In this document: one piece after another, positions 1-9,042 of the stretch
Layout of the letters: every line of letters begins with the position of its first letter
How positions within the stretch are numbered: position 1 is the first letter of the stretch
DNA from: Terriglobia bacterium
GTDB lineage: Bacteria > Acidobacteriota > Terriglobia > UBA7540
Length of the DNA: 64,000 nucleotides
Direction of reading: 5' to 3'
Assembly (NCBI GenBank): GCA_035712365.1
Contig: DASTAW010000048.1
Location: 248,001-312,000 of the forward strand
Program-made: the position numbers and the translations under genes
The notes under the pieces: model-generated
What the model was told of the DNA's origin: nothing
Database searches by the model: none
What the model saw: only the letters and a program-made list of their open reading frames with translations

Positions 1-1
1 G

Positions 2-640
2 GTGCCACGAGAGAAGCTCCGGTTGATTCCTTTTGGAGTTGATGCGCCCGCCGAATCCCTCAGCCAGGAGCGCCGTCTAGCGGAACGCGAGCAGCTTGTG
101 GGAAAAGGCAATGAGATGGTTCTTACCGTAGGCGTGATCCAAACAAGAAAGAACACTTTGAATGCTCTTAAGGCGCTCCGCTACCTGCCAGAGCGATACC
201 GCCTTGTGATCGCGGGCGGGAACGGCCATGGCAGTGAAGCAATCCATGCTTTTATACGGACCGAAGGCCTCAGCTCACGTGTGGTGTTGATGGGTTACGT
301 CCCAGCGGAGCAACTCGCCGTGCTGTACGACGTCGCAAGTGCGTTCCTCTTCCCGTCGTTCGAAGAAGGCTTCGGCCTTCCGGTACTTGAAGCCATGGCC
401 CACGGACTTCCGGTGGTGGCTTCAAAAACATCATCATTGCCGGAAGTCGGAGGTGACGCGGCCCTTTACATCGACCCGCACGACCCCAATGACATCGCCG
501 AGAAAGTCGCCAGCGCCGTCGAGGATGAGGGCCAACGGAGGCTGATGATTGAGCGTGGCAGAGCTCGCGCGCGTGTATTCACCTGGCGCCGTACCGCGGA
601 AGCCAATCTACAAGCCTATAATGAGGTTTTGGCGCTGTAA
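2..640 (+). CDS. Glycosyltransferase family 4, C-terminal part (cut by window edge)
   Basis: The reading frame is open at the window edge, so the true start lies outside and only the C-terminal nucleotide-sugar-binding Rossmann half is present (212 residues). Visible are a GVIQTRKN segment near residue 44 that matches the G-x4-KN loop of GT-B enzymes. An EEGFGLPVLEAMAHGLPVVAS stretch around 121-141 holds the E-x7-E pair that binds the donor sugar in GT4 enzymes. The family transfers sugars from nucleotide donors during exopolysaccharide, O-antigen or glycolipid assembly at the cytoplasmic face. The next gene makes GDP-4-keto-6-deoxymannose, so a role in surface polysaccharide synthesis is likely. 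The exact donor and acceptor cannot be told. Confidence 0.9.
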   Translation: MPREKLRLIPFGVDAPAESLSQERRLAEREQLVGKGNEMVLTVGVIQTRKNTLNALKALRYLPERYRLVIAGGNGHGSEAIHAFIRTEGLSSRVVLMGYVPAEQLAVLYDVASAFLFPSFEEGFGLPVLEAMAHGLPVVASKTSSLPEVGGDAALYIDPHDPNDIAEKVASAVEDEGQRRLMIERGRARARVFTWRRTAEANLQAYNEVLAL

Positions 641-738
641 CCCTGGCCATTTGTCAGCCGTACTGCGGTGGATCAGAATATTTTCGGCTGGCAACAGAAT
701 GGCGGCAAAGCGGAGCACATTGCAAGGATTTCTGAAAA

Positions 739-1737
739 ATGAAGAAGGCACTGATCACGGGAATATCGGGGCAGGACGGTAGTTACCTTGCCGAATACCT
801 GCTTGGCCTGGATTATGAAGTCTGGGGCCTCATTCGCCGTGAGCCGGCAACTTTGCGATGGCTTCAGCCCGTGGTTCACCGCATCGAGTTTGTCTACGGA
901 GACATGCGTGATGCGGAATCCCTTGCCGTCGCCTTCCAAAAGGCCTGGCCCGATGAACTCTACAACCTGGCCGGCCAGGTGTTTGTCCCTACAAGTTGGG
1001 AATGTCCAGCCGAAACAATGGACATCAATGCAGGAGGCTTGGCGCGCCTGCTCCAGGTGGTCGAACGCCAGAAGCCCGACACGCGCGTGTATCAGGCTTC
1101 AACCTCGGAGATGTTTGGAAACGCTGACGGTTCGCGCAGCGAGCAGACGCCATTACAACCGTTGTCTCCCTACGGAATTTCCAAGATGGCGGCCCACCGT
1201 ATGGCAGAAGTATACCGGAACCGCGGCCTTTACGTTGCTTCGGGCATTCTATTCAACCACGAGTCTCCGCGTCGCGGCCCGGAAATGGTAACTCGAAAGA
1301 TCACCCGCGCGGCCGCGCGTTGGGCGATGGGTGATAGGACGAAACTTAGGTTGGGGAATCTGCATTCCAGGCGCGACTGGGGCTTTGCGGGCGACTATGT
1401 GAAGGCCATGCACGCCATGTTGCAGAACGGGTCCGCTAAAGACTATGTGGTTGGAACAGGAATTTCGCACAGCGTGGAGGAATTCCTCCGGCAGGTACTC
1501 GTGGAACTCCACCGGATGACCGGCGGCTCCGTCCTTCCTTCTATCGAGGACTGGGTAGAAATTGACTCACATCTGTTGCGAACGGGAGAAATCCATGACC
1601 TGCGGGCCGACGCCACTCTAGCCTGTAAGGAGCTCGGCTGGAAGCCTACTGTCGACTTTCCCCGACTGGTCAGAATGATGCTGGAAGCCGACCTCTCTTC
1701 CGCCAGCGAAGCCATCGGGTCACCCAGCGAGGCATAA
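739..1737 (+). CDS. gmd: GDP-mannose 4,6-dehydratase
   Basis: This is an extended short-chain dehydrogenase of 332 residues, close to the usual 340-370. It converts GDP-D-mannose to GDP-4-keto-6-deoxy-D-mannose, the precursor of GDP-fucose, GDP-rhamnose and GDP-perosamine. The N-terminus carries the NADP-binding glycine motif in the family-specific form TGISGQDGSYLAEYL (residues 7-21). The catalytic residues appear as ASTSEMFG near 118 and SPYGISK near 140 (YxxxK). FNHESPRRG near 174 and the RRDWGFAGDYV block near 213 are characteristic of Gmd and contact the GDP-sugar. It follows a glycosyltransferase on the same strand after about 100 bp, consistent with a polysaccharide locus that extends beyond the left edge. 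No reductase or epimerase partner is visible. Confidence 0.95.
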   Translation: MKKALITGISGQDGSYLAEYLLGLDYEVWGLIRREPATLRWLQPVVHRIEFVYGDMRDAESLAVAFQKAWPDELYNLAGQVFVPTSWECPAETMDINAGGLARLLQVVERQKPDTRVYQASTSEMFGNADGSRSEQTPLQPLSPYGISKMAAHRMAEVYRNRGLYVASGILFNHESPRRGPEMVTRKITRAAARWAMGDRTKLRLGNLHSRRDWGFAGDYVKAMHAMLQNGSAKDYVVGTGISHSVEEFLRQVLVELHRMTGGSVLPSIEDWVEIDSHLLRTGEIHDLRADATLACKELGWKPTVDFPRLVRMMLEADLSSASEAIGSPSEA

Positions 1738-1872
1738 CCGAATCAGACAACCAATGTCCAGTAAGTTGTTTAGCTGCTGTCGCTTACAGACATAAACCAG
1801 GTGCCATGGCTATATAGTTGGTGACTTCATCGCCCTTTCCCAGGGACAAGCAGTGTCCCAAATTTGCACACA
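1738..1872. other. Convergent intergenic gap
   Basis: Gap between gmd and the convergent M48 protease gene. No convincing terminator hairpin or open reading frame with a ribosome binding site is seen. Confidence 0.5.
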
Positions 1873-3237
1873 TTAACGAGATCCGGTCAGCGAAACGAAC
1901 TGGAGGGGCTTGCCTTCCGCCCATGGTTTGTAGTTCAAGGCAAACTGGATCCGCCGATCGAGCGGCGGGTGACTGTAAAGCCAGAACACGATGAACGGAT
2001 TAGGGTCAGGGTCGGAAAGATCCTGCTCACCCAGGATTTGGAAAGCTCGAGCTTCAGCGGAATTGGGGTTCGGCACTACGCCATACGTCACTTCCAGCGC
2101 AAACTGGTCGGCCTGGTGTTCGTAGTGCCGCGAAATGGCGTTCACCAGGGGTGAGGAGAAGAACGTCAGGAGCGTGAGCACCAGCAGCATTACGGGCAGA
2201 GATGCCAGATCGTCTTCGCCTTCGATGCCGGTTCGGCCACCGTAGTGTTTGATCAACTTTTTGACGGTAAAAAACCCCAGCGCGAGAAAGAGTAGCACGA
2301 CCAGCTCAATCAGAACAAATTCCTTCATGATGTGGTGCAAGACATAGTGTCCGGTTTCATGCCCGAGCACCAGCAGGGTCTCATCATCGGCCATTTTTTT
2401 TAACGTGGTATCCCACACCACCACTCTCTTGCTCGCTCCCAGGCCTGAAACGTACGCGTTGAGCGTATTGGTTTTCGTGCTGGCATTCATCTCCAGAATG
2501 CGTCGTCGAGGAATCTTGAGGTGGGCGCGGTGGAGCATCATCTCGATGTGTGTGACCAGTGCGGGCCGGGTCGCATCAAGCGGCGTAAACCTGTAAAAAA
2601 GGGGTTCGACGACGAAGGGCCCGATGAAGATTACGAATAGCGTAATGGGGACCGTTACTGCCCAGAAGTAAAACCACCAGCGCCGCGGGCTCTGCCTCAC
2701 AATCCAGTAAAAAATGGCGACCATCAGGGTGCCAGCAACCAGGAACAGAATCAGGCCCTTGCCCCAGTCTGCCATCCACGACCCGAACCCTTGCGTCATA
2801 AGTCCGAATCTGTGCTCGATAACAAAATCCGCATAATAGTCAAATGGAAGCAGCAGCAGCCTGACCGTGAGAAAAAACAAGGGAGCGAAGACGAGGCACT
2901 GCACAAAATATCGGGAGGAGGTTCGGCGCGCCAGGTTGCGAAATAGCACCCCTAACCTTGCGCGCCACAAAAGGAAATAGATGAGGAGCAAAAGGACGAC
3001 GCCCGAAAAGTAGAGCTCATACTGGATGTGCGAATATGCAAGTGCCTCAGCTTTCTTCTGGGGTGAAAGTTTGTAACCTTTCGGGGCGGTCGGTGCCTCG
3101 ACTTTGGGCATGGCTGCGGAGGGCCGTTCCCGCTGTGCAGGGGATCGCTCTGCCTGAAGCACGCCGGCGCCCTTGGCCGGCGCTTGAAAACAAGCTGCCG
3201 ACAGGAGCAGCAATACGGCGAGCCTTCGCATTCGCAT
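1873..3237 (-). CDS. Ste24-like M48 family membrane metalloprotease
   Basis: A 454-residue integral membrane zinc protease. The motif HETGH, within VLGHETGHYVLHH, supplies the two zinc histidines and the catalytic Glu. The segment NASTKTNTLNAYVSGLG just before it is typical of M48A (Ste24/CAAX protease) enzymes. The downstream third zinc ligand is probably the Glu in YEHQADQFA. Several hydrophobic spans precede the catalytic part. The start at 3237 ([12 protein letters not shown], a signal-like peptide) overlaps the dcd stop in an ATGA arrangement, so translational coupling is likely. A longer open frame reaching 3456 exists but runs inside dcd and is rejected. In bacteria such proteases act in membrane protein quality control; the substrate is unknown. 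The functional link to dcd is not obvious. Confidence 0.88.
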   Translation of the reverse strand: MRMRRLAVLLLLSAACFQAPAKGAGVLQAERSPAQRERPSAAMPKVEAPTAPKGYKLSPQKKAEALAYSHIQYELYFSGVVLLLLIYFLLWRARLGVLFRNLARRTSSRYFVQCLVFAPLFFLTVRLLLLPFDYYADFVIEHRFGLMTQGFGSWMADWGKGLILFLVAGTLMVAIFYWIVRQSPRRWWFYFWAVTVPITLFVIFIGPFVVEPLFYRFTPLDATRPALVTHIEMMLHRAHLKIPRRRILEMNASTKTNTLNAYVSGLGASKRVVVWDTTLKKMADDETLLVLGHETGHYVLHHIMKEFVLIELVVLLFLALGFFTVKKLIKHYGGRTGIEGEDDLASLPVMLLVLTLLTFFSSPLVNAISRHYEHQADQFALEVTYGVVPNPNSAEARAFQILGEQDLSDPDPNPFIVFWLYSHPPLDRRIQFALNYKPWAEGKPLQFVSLTGSR

Positions 3238-3791
3238 CAAATTCGGGGCAGTACGATACCCTGCTGCGACTGATATTTGCCCTTCTTGTCCTTGTAGGAA
3301 GTTTCGCAAACCTCGTCGGACTCGAAAAACACAATCTGGCATAATCCTTCGTTCGAATACACACGTGCGGGCAAGGGTGTGGTGTTCGAGATTTCGAGCG
3401 TCACAAATCCTTCCCATTCTGGTTCCAGTGGCGTCACATTCACGATAATGCCACAACGGGCGTAAGTCGATTTACCCACGCAGATTGTCAAGACGCTGCG
3501 AGGAATCCTGAAGTATTCCACCGACCGCGCCAACGCAAAGGAATTGGGGGGAACAATGCAGACGGGCCCCTTGAACTCGACGAAGGAGCGCTCGTCAAAA
3601 CTCTTCGGATCCACGATCGAGTTGTTGACGTTGGTGAAAATCTTATATTCATCAGCCACTCGCAGGTCATAACCGTAGGAAGAGAGTCCGTACGAGATGA
3701 CGCCATCGCGTTTCTGGTTTTCAGCGAACGGCTCAATCATCCTGTTTTCCCGCACCATTCGGCGGATCCAGCGGTCATTTTTGACAGACAT
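3237..3791 (-). CDS. dcd: dCTP deaminase
   Basis: Deaminates dCTP to dUTP, or directly to dUMP in bifunctional forms, feeding thymidylate synthesis. The trimeric dUTPase-like fold is recognisable: [16 protein letters not shown] near residue 38, the [19 protein letters not shown] block, and [23 protein letters not shown], which contains the serine/arginine and catalytic Glu region of the family. The length of 184 residues is standard. The start at 3791 (MSVKND) is preferred over the ATG at 3803 because GGGAG lies five bases before it. The stop overlaps the start of the M48 protease gene. Whether it is mono- or bifunctional cannot be settled by eye. Confidence 0.94.
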   Translation of the reverse strand: MSVKNDRWIRRMVRENRMIEPFAENQKRDGVISYGLSSYGYDLRVADEYKIFTNVNNSIVDPKSFDERSFVEFKGPVCIVPPNSFALARSVEYFRIPRSVLTICVGKSTYARCGIIVNVTPLEPEWEGFVTLEISNTTPLPARVYSNEGLCQIVFFESDEVCETSYKDKKGKYQSQQGIVLPRI

Positions 3792-3903
3792 CGACACTCC
3801 CATAGCTAGAATTGGCTGCGCGCAACTTAGCGATTTATCCTCGGGCGGGCGGCCTTTCCATGAAACTGGTAAAGCTCCGCATCATAATACAGGAGAAAAC
3901 AAC

Positions 3904-3932
3904 TTGACAACGCCGAACCGGCTTTTTACGAT
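3904..3932 (+). promoter_or_regulatory. Sigma-70-type promoter of the HU/IHF-like gene
   Basis: A perfect -35 TTGACA at 3904-3909 is followed by a 17-bp spacer and TACGAT at 3927-3932 as -10. The start codon of the HU-like gene lies 29 bp downstream behind a perfect AGGAGG. This is the best promoter visible in the window and fits a highly expressed nucleoid protein. Confidence 0.75.
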
Positions 3933-3960
3933 AAAATCCTGTGTTTTCAGGAGGTTCCTT

Positions 3961-4230
3961 TTGATTAAGCTCGACCTCGTCAACGATGTTGTCAACCGTA
4001 CTGGAATTACCAAGACCAAAGCTGAGATCGCCGTCGAGACTGTTTTTGGTTCGATGAAGAAGGCCCTGGCCAAGGGAGATCGAATAGAACTGCGCGGATT
4101 TGGCGTCTTCAATGTGAAGCCTCGCAAGACCGGAATTGGCAGAAACCCGCGCACCGGAGCCGAGGTCAATATCCAGCCTGGCAAGGCCGTCCGCTTCAAA
4201 CCCGGGAAAGAGCTGCAGTCGATTCCCTGA
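3961..4230 (+). CDS. HU/IHF family nucleoid DNA-binding protein
   Basis: An 89-residue protein of normal HU/IHF length. It shows the N-terminal helices (LDLVNDVVNRTG, VETVFGSMKKALAKGD), the GFGVFNVKPRKTGIGRNPRTG saddle and the arm with the RNPRTG sequence that intercalates at DNA kinks. It bends and compacts DNA as a dimer. The start is TTG at 3961: AGGAGG at 3949-3954 sits six bases upstream and the reading begins with MIKLDLV. An upstream in-frame ATG at 3697 would add an implausible 88 residues antisense to dcd. HU and IHF subunits cannot be told apart with certainty by eye. The strong promoter and perfect Shine-Dalgarno suggest abundant expression. Confidence 0.93.
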   Translation: MIKLDLVNDVVNRTGITKTKAEIAVETVFGSMKKALAKGDRIELRGFGVFNVKPRKTGIGRNPRTGAEVNIQPGKAVRFKPGKELQSIP

Positions 4231-4422
4231 ACCACCTGACTCCGTGTTGGGGCGCGAGTGACAGCCAGGATGGTTAAAGCGGGCCCTCTTGCGGTTGAGA
4301 CAAGCACGGATTCGCAGACCAGGAAAGAGGTTCGCCTGTCTCCTGGGAGCGCACGGCGTTTTCACCCACTACTGCCAGCGGAACGGCCGCACCGGCTGGG
4401 AGTCTCCGCGAGGCCGTATCGG

Positions 4423-6903
4423 CTACATTAGACTCGCCGGGTCCATGTCGATCGTCAGCGCATGTGACGGCACGCCCCACTGGCCGCACTCTTCCGCCAG
4501 CCGCCGAAGGATCGCGTTCAGTCTCGCGCGCGATGACGCCTTCAGCAGAAACTGGATGCGATAGAACCCTTCAATTCTGGCCAGCGGCGCGGGGCTGGGT
4601 CCCAGGATGCGAACTCCGCGAACCATGTCACCCAAACCCTCGAAGAACCTTCCAACCTCCGCCGCTAACTGCGCTGCGTGTTCGAGCCTCTTGTCCTGCA
4701 CCACGACATCAGCGAGCGCGGCGGCCGGAGGATAGTGCATCATGCGGCGAAAGTGTAATTCCTTGTTGAAGAACTTGCTGTAATTTTGTTCGGCGGCAAA
4801 TCGGATTGCGTAATGCTCCGGGTAGAAAGTCTGGACGAGCACCCTGCCGGGCGATTCGCCGCGCCCCGCGCGTCCCGCTGCCTGCGTCAAAAGCTGAAAC
4901 GTCCGCTCAGCAGCGCGAAAATCCGGCAGCGAAAGGGAAGTATCAGCGGAAACAATGCCCACCAGCGTCACGCCTGGGAAATCGTGCCCTTTGGCGATCA
5001 TCTGGGTCCCGACCAGGATATCAATTTTCCCTCCCCGAAAATCCGACAGGATTTTAAGGTACTGGCCCGGCCGCCGGGCTGCGTCGCGGTCGAGCCTTGC
5101 CACCCGTGCTGTGGGAAACATTTCGGCGAGCTTTTGTTCCAGCTTCTCTGTTCCTTCCCCGACATAATGCAGGTGTTCACTGCCGCACGACCGGCAGCGC
5201 GCCGGCACAGACGCCTGATAGCCGCAGTAGTGGCAGATCAGGCGGTTTTCACGCCGGTGATAGGTCAGTGAGATCGAGCAGTTTACGCATCGTTCCGTTT
5301 GTCCGCAGCTTCGGCAAAGCAGGAACCAGGAATAGCCGCGACGGTTAAGGAGAAACATGGTCTGTTGTCCGGCTCGCAGCTTGGCTTCCACCTCCTCCCT
5401 CAAGCGGCGCGAGATAGGCGCCTGCGTCTGCGTCTGCCGGAACTCTTCCCGCATGTCGATGATCTCCACGCGGGCAAGCGGGCGCCGGCCCACACGCTCG
5501 CTCAGCGTCACCTTGTGGTATTTCCCTTTTTCCGCGTTGGCGTAGCTTTCAAGCGACGGCGTGGCAGACCCGAGAACGACAAGCGCTTTCGACAACCGCG
5601 CGCGCACAACGGCCGTGTCCCGCCCATGATAACGCGGCGTCTGTTCCTGTTTGTAGCCGGATTCATGCTCTTCGTCCACGATGATGACGCCCAGGTTTTC
5701 CAGTGGAGCAAACACGGCGGAGCGCGTTCCCAGCACGACGCGGGCCTCGCCACGCCGCACGCGCCACCAGGCGTCGTGGCGCTGGCCCTCGGCAAGGCCG
5801 CTGTGCAACACGGCCATGGCGCTTCCGAAGCGCAGCCGAAACTGCTCGTGAAGGGCCGGAGTCAAAGCGATTTCTGGCACAAGAATCAAGGCGGTCTTAC
5901 CGGATTCAAGGCAGCTCTCAACCAGCCGCATGTAGATTTCCGTCTTGCCGCTTGCCGTGATGCCATGCAGCAACACGACGCTGAACTCGCCGCGATGCAG
6001 GCGATCCGTCAGATCTTCGAGAGCCAGTCTTTGGCATTCTGTCAGCGTGTGGCGAAATTCGGAAACCCCAGCGGGCTTGACATCTCCATCCACAGGATCG
6101 GTAAACTCGATCAATCCCTGCTCGTGCAGTTTCTCCAGGTGGGCCATGGAGCCGCGCGTGGATTTCAAAAGCTCCCGATGGTCGTTTATCTCTCCAGCGC
6201 GGCCGAGTTCCTCGATAATGCGGCGGGCCACCGGTGAGAGCTTCGTCGGCCCGCCGCCCAGAGGACCCGCAATACGGACGGCCATCACCTTTCTTTCGCG
6301 GCGTTCGCGCTCGACGCTCGCAATTTCCAGGAGGCGTTTCTCAATCGCCTGGCGGACAAGGCCGGGTGAAGTGGCTTCAAACCTCAGGCGTAGCGATTCA
6401 AGAGTTACTGCCGGGTGGTCTGACACATGCTTTAACAGCTTCAGCTCGGCGCTCTGCCGGGCTTCTTCCAGCAGGCTGTGTGACATCTCGCCCAGACGTT
6501 TTCGCCCCGTCTCCGTCAACCGAACTACCCGGACCCTGCGGGAGTGCGACCGCAAAGGCAGCATGGCGCGGAACACTTCACCAAGCGGCGAGACGTAGTA
6601 TTCTGCAATCCACAATCCCAGCGTCAGGAGTTCCGGCGAAAGCACCGGCTCGGGATCAAGCGCCTGAATTACCGGCCGCGCGTCAATGCCGGGGGGCAAC
6701 GGTGGAGCAGCGGCAACCGCGATGCCTGTGGCGCGTCGCGCGCCCACGGGAACCAGCACTCTCTGGCCGATCCGAATGTTCAGCGTTTCCGGCACAGAAT
6801 AGGTGAGCGGCCGCTGCAATGCTGCCAGCACGGCCACGTTCACCAGTGTGGGTCTGGATTTACTGCGGCGGCTGGTTTTCGGCCTGGATTGGGATTCACC
6901 CAT
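4423..6903 (-). CDS. priA: Primosomal protein N' (PriA helicase)
   Basis: A superfamily 2 DNA helicase of 826 residues that reloads the replisome at collapsed forks. Domain order is visible: an N-terminal 3'-DNA-binding barrel (YSVPETLNIRIGQRVLVPVG), the winged helix, then the helicase core. The core has Walker A LLHGITASGKTEIY near residue 330, the DEEH box VIIVDEEHESGYKQE, and motif III GSATPSLESY. Eight zinc-binding cysteines follow as CxxC pairs between about 540 and 590 (CRSCGQ, CVNC, CHYC, CRSC). A GTQMIAKGHDFPGVTLVG motif and an AGRAGR arginine-finger region close the core. Walker A has Ile-Thr-Ala in place of the more common Val-Thr-Gly, which should not matter. It stands alone on the minus strand. 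Confidence 0.96.
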   Translation of the reverse strand: MGESQSRPKTSRRSKSRPTLVNVAVLAALQRPLTYSVPETLNIRIGQRVLVPVGARRATGIAVAAAPPLPPGIDARPVIQALDPEPVLSPELLTLGLWIAEYYVSPLGEVFRAMLPLRSHSRRVRVVRLTETGRKRLGEMSHSLLEEARQSAELKLLKHVSDHPAVTLESLRLRFEATSPGLVRQAIEKRLLEIASVERERRERKVMAVRIAGPLGGGPTKLSPVARRIIEELGRAGEINDHRELLKSTRGSMAHLEKLHEQGLIEFTDPVDGDVKPAGVSEFRHTLTECQRLALEDLTDRLHRGEFSVVLLHGITASGKTEIYMRLVESCLESGKTALILVPEIALTPALHEQFRLRFGSAMAVLHSGLAEGQRHDAWWRVRRGEARVVLGTRSAVFAPLENLGVIIVDEEHESGYKQEQTPRYHGRDTAVVRARLSKALVVLGSATPSLESYANAEKGKYHKVTLSERVGRRPLARVEIIDMREEFRQTQTQAPISRRLREEVEAKLRAGQQTMFLLNRRGYSWFLLCRSCGQTERCVNCSISLTYHRRENRLICHYCGYQASVPARCRSCGSEHLHYVGEGTEKLEQKLAEMFPTARVARLDRDAARRPGQYLKILSDFRGGKIDILVGTQMIAKGHDFPGVTLVGIVSADTSLSLPDFRAAERTFQLLTQAAGRAGRGESPGRVLVQTFYPEHYAIRFAAEQNYSKFFNKELHFRRMMHYPPAAALADVVVQDKRLEHAAQLAAEVGRFFEGLGDMVRGVRILGPSPAPLARIEGFYRIQFLLKASSRARLNAILRRLAEECGQWGVPSHALTIDMDPASLM

Positions 6904-6995
6904 GGCAGGATTCTATGCTACACAAACCAGACTGGCTAGTGTGGGACCACGATGCTGATTCCTTCAAGAGATACCGGACTCCCAAGCCATCAGCA

Positions 6996-8759
6996 TCACA
7001 AGTCGATAATGAGGTCGCGTAGCGGCTGCGAGCAGCACGTCAACAGATTGCCGTCCGCAGGCGGCTCGAGCGGCGTTGGGTCATAACTGACGTCGCCCTC
7101 AATCAAGCCGCATTCGCAGCTATGGCACACTCCAGTGCGGCACGACCACTTCACCGGGACGTCGCAGGCCTCAGCGAGCTCGAGCAGGCTATGGAATGCA
7201 GGGCTCCAGCGAACTGCCAGGTTGCTGCGGGCGAAAGACACGCGAGGTCCAGTGCCGGGCGAGCTCACCGGCTGGTGCGGCAGCTTGTGAGGTCCATATA
7301 TCACTCCCGGCGTACTCGACTTGCCCGAGCCGAAGATTTCGGTGTTGATGTGTCCGTTGCTCACACCCCAGGATGCAAGGCCTGACCCCAGGTCCTCCAG
7401 AAATGCAGGAGGTCCGCACAAATAGAAGTCGGCCTCGCGTGGCGTCCCAAGCTTCTTAAGGACTGCTAAGTCGAGCCGCCCAGGGGCGTCGTAGTCCAAG
7501 CCCAGCCGATCATCAGGACCAGGGCGGCTGTATTGGACGTGGCTCCGGCTGTGCGGCAAGGCCTTCAGAAGGTCTCGTGACTCCTGGGCGAAGGGGTGGT
7601 TCTTCCGATTGCGCGCCCCAAACAACCACCAGACCTCTCGTTGCGAGTTCTCGCCAACCAGCGCGTGCAGCATCGCCATGACGGGCGTTGCTCCGATGCC
7701 CGCGCTGAGCAGCACCACCGGCCCACTGCCTGGCCGCAGCGTGAAACCGCCCCTTGGAGCGCTTACATCCAACACGTCACTGACCTTCGTTTGAGTATTG
7801 AAGTAAGCGCTTGCAGCACCGTTCGGCTCCAGCTTGATGCTTATGCGATAGCGGTCAATTCTGGGGGGGCCCGAGAGTGAGTAGCAGCGCAGCAGCGGCG
7901 CAGCGCTGGGTCCTGGTTGCAGGCGCAGGACCACGAACTGGCCAGGCAAGGGGAGGACGAGGGGGTGATCGTCCGCTGATTCTAATTCGAGGGAGACCAC
8001 AGAACTGCTTTCGCTTTCCTTCTGCGCAATTTGGAGTGGACGAAATCCCGTCCACGCAGGCGGTGGACTGCCGGGCGGAGCGAGCCCAGGATTCCCGGTG
8101 ACCGGCTTCCCACTCTGTTCTTCCTCCAGCAGGGTTAGAAAAGAAGCGCGCCACCCAGGACTAAGGGCGGAAACGCGTAACGCCCGCTCCAGTTCTACGG
8201 CCGGATGGCCGGGCAGGTACAAGAGGGCGTTGGTGGCAGCGACGGTCATGCGCTCAGGGCCGTCGGCCACCTTGACGATTTCGTCGCCTGCGCCAACCGC
8301 CCCCTCCTCCAGCACACGAAAATAGAATCCGGGTTTGCCACTCGCCGTAAGCAAGGCCGCCATCCGCGGCTCATCCATCCGAATGCCGACCCGATAGCAG
8401 GTGACGCGCGGCTGGGTCACCTCGAACAAGGCGCTCCCAATTCGATAACGATCACCAATGCACACGTCATCGTCAGGAAGGCCCTCGATGGTGAAATTTT
8501 CTCCGAATTGTCCATAGGTGAAATTTCTTCGCCGCAGTCGATCTTCCCAGTAGTGGTAAGAGTCCATCTGGTAAACGAAGACTGCTCGTTGCTCGCCTCC
8601 GTGGCCGGCTAAGTCTCCCTGCCCATCACCATCAATGTTGAGCCGACGCACCATCCGCCGGTCCTGAACGGAATGTTTCCAAACCGCGGTGTGGACCGTT
8701 CTGCCGCGCCATGCGATATCGCGCGGAAGACCAACGTTAACGGAAAGTAGTTGCGCCAT
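6996..8759 (-). CDS. MOSC domain / ferredoxin-NADP reductase-like / 2Fe-2S ferredoxin fusion
   Basis: One 587-residue polypeptide carries three units. Residues 1-170 resemble a YiiM-type MOSC domain (GDGQGDLAGHGGEQRAVFVY; YGQFGENFTIEGL; VTQPRVTCYRVGIRM with the conserved Cys). Residues 225-470 form an FAD- and NAD(P)-binding oxidoreductase (RCYSLSGPP for flavin, LLSAGIGATPVMAML for nucleotide). Residues 505-587 are a plant-type 2Fe-2S ferredoxin with CRTGVCHSC and a fourth Cys in LLTCCSQP. The arrangement implies electrons passing from NAD(P)H through FAD and the cluster to the MOSC unit, which in MOSC proteins contacts molybdenum cofactor or handles sulfur. By analogy with YiiM/YcbX it may reduce N-hydroxylated compounds; this is an inference. 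It ends 92 bp from priA. Confidence 0.9.
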   Translation of the reverse strand: MAQLLSVNVGLPRDIAWRGRTVHTAVWKHSVQDRRMVRRLNIDGDGQGDLAGHGGEQRAVFVYQMDSYHYWEDRLRRRNFTYGQFGENFTIEGLPDDDVCIGDRYRIGSALFEVTQPRVTCYRVGIRMDEPRMAALLTASGKPGFYFRVLEEGAVGAGDEIVKVADGPERMTVAATNALLYLPGHPAVELERALRVSALSPGWRASFLTLLEEEQSGKPVTGNPGLAPPGSPPPAWTGFRPLQIAQKESESSSVVSLELESADDHPLVLPLPGQFVVLRLQPGPSAAPLLRCYSLSGPPRIDRYRISIKLEPNGAASAYFNTQTKVSDVLDVSAPRGGFTLRPGSGPVVLLSAGIGATPVMAMLHALVGENSQREVWWLFGARNRKNHPFAQESRDLLKALPHSRSHVQYSRPGPDDRLGLDYDAPGRLDLAVLKKLGTPREADFYLCGPPAFLEDLGSGLASWGVSNGHINTEIFGSGKSSTPGVIYGPHKLPHQPVSSPGTGPRVSFARSNLAVRWSPAFHSLLELAEACDVPVKWSCRTGVCHSCECGLIEGDVSYDPTPLEPPADGNLLTCCSQPLRDLIIDL

Positions 8760-8983
8760 TCCTGCTGTCTCCGGCTGTCAGTTGTCGCGTGTTTTTCTGA
8801 CTTGTCGCAGCAATGTTCACCAGCGGATGGAGGGCAAAGCGCCGCAGCACTCACTCAGGCAACCAGCGCGGCAAACCACGCCTTCATGATGGTGAGGGCT
8901 TCCAGCAACAGAGCGTTCGGGCGCCAAAGGTACAGGTGAGAATTTGAAAGCACCAGGCGGCCAACGGGCAACGCCGTGGGACT

Positions 8984-9014
8984 GGAATGCATTCCTTCCC
9001 GCTTCTGTTACAAT
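8984..9014 (+). promoter_or_regulatory. Putative ppa promoter with overlapping palindrome
   Basis: An extended -10 (TGTTACAAT, 9006-9014) lies about 30 bp before the ppa start. No good -35 is present. Instead a perfect 12-bp palindrome, GGAATGCATTCC, occupies 8984-8995, where an activator or repressor dimer could bind. Both signals are visible by eye only. Confidence 0.45.
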
Positions 9015-9042
9015 ATAGCCTGAATTTGAGCGGGCGGAACAC

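Noticed and set aside
3238-3456. N-terminal 73-residue extension of the M48 protease
   Set aside because: It lies wholly inside dcd in another frame, whereas the ATG at 3237 sits in an ATGA overlap before a signal-like peptide.
5299-6237. A 312-residue plus-strand frame inside priA
   Set aside because: It runs antisense to the conserved helicase motifs of priA and its product has no recognisable domain; GC-rich genes often keep antisense frames open.
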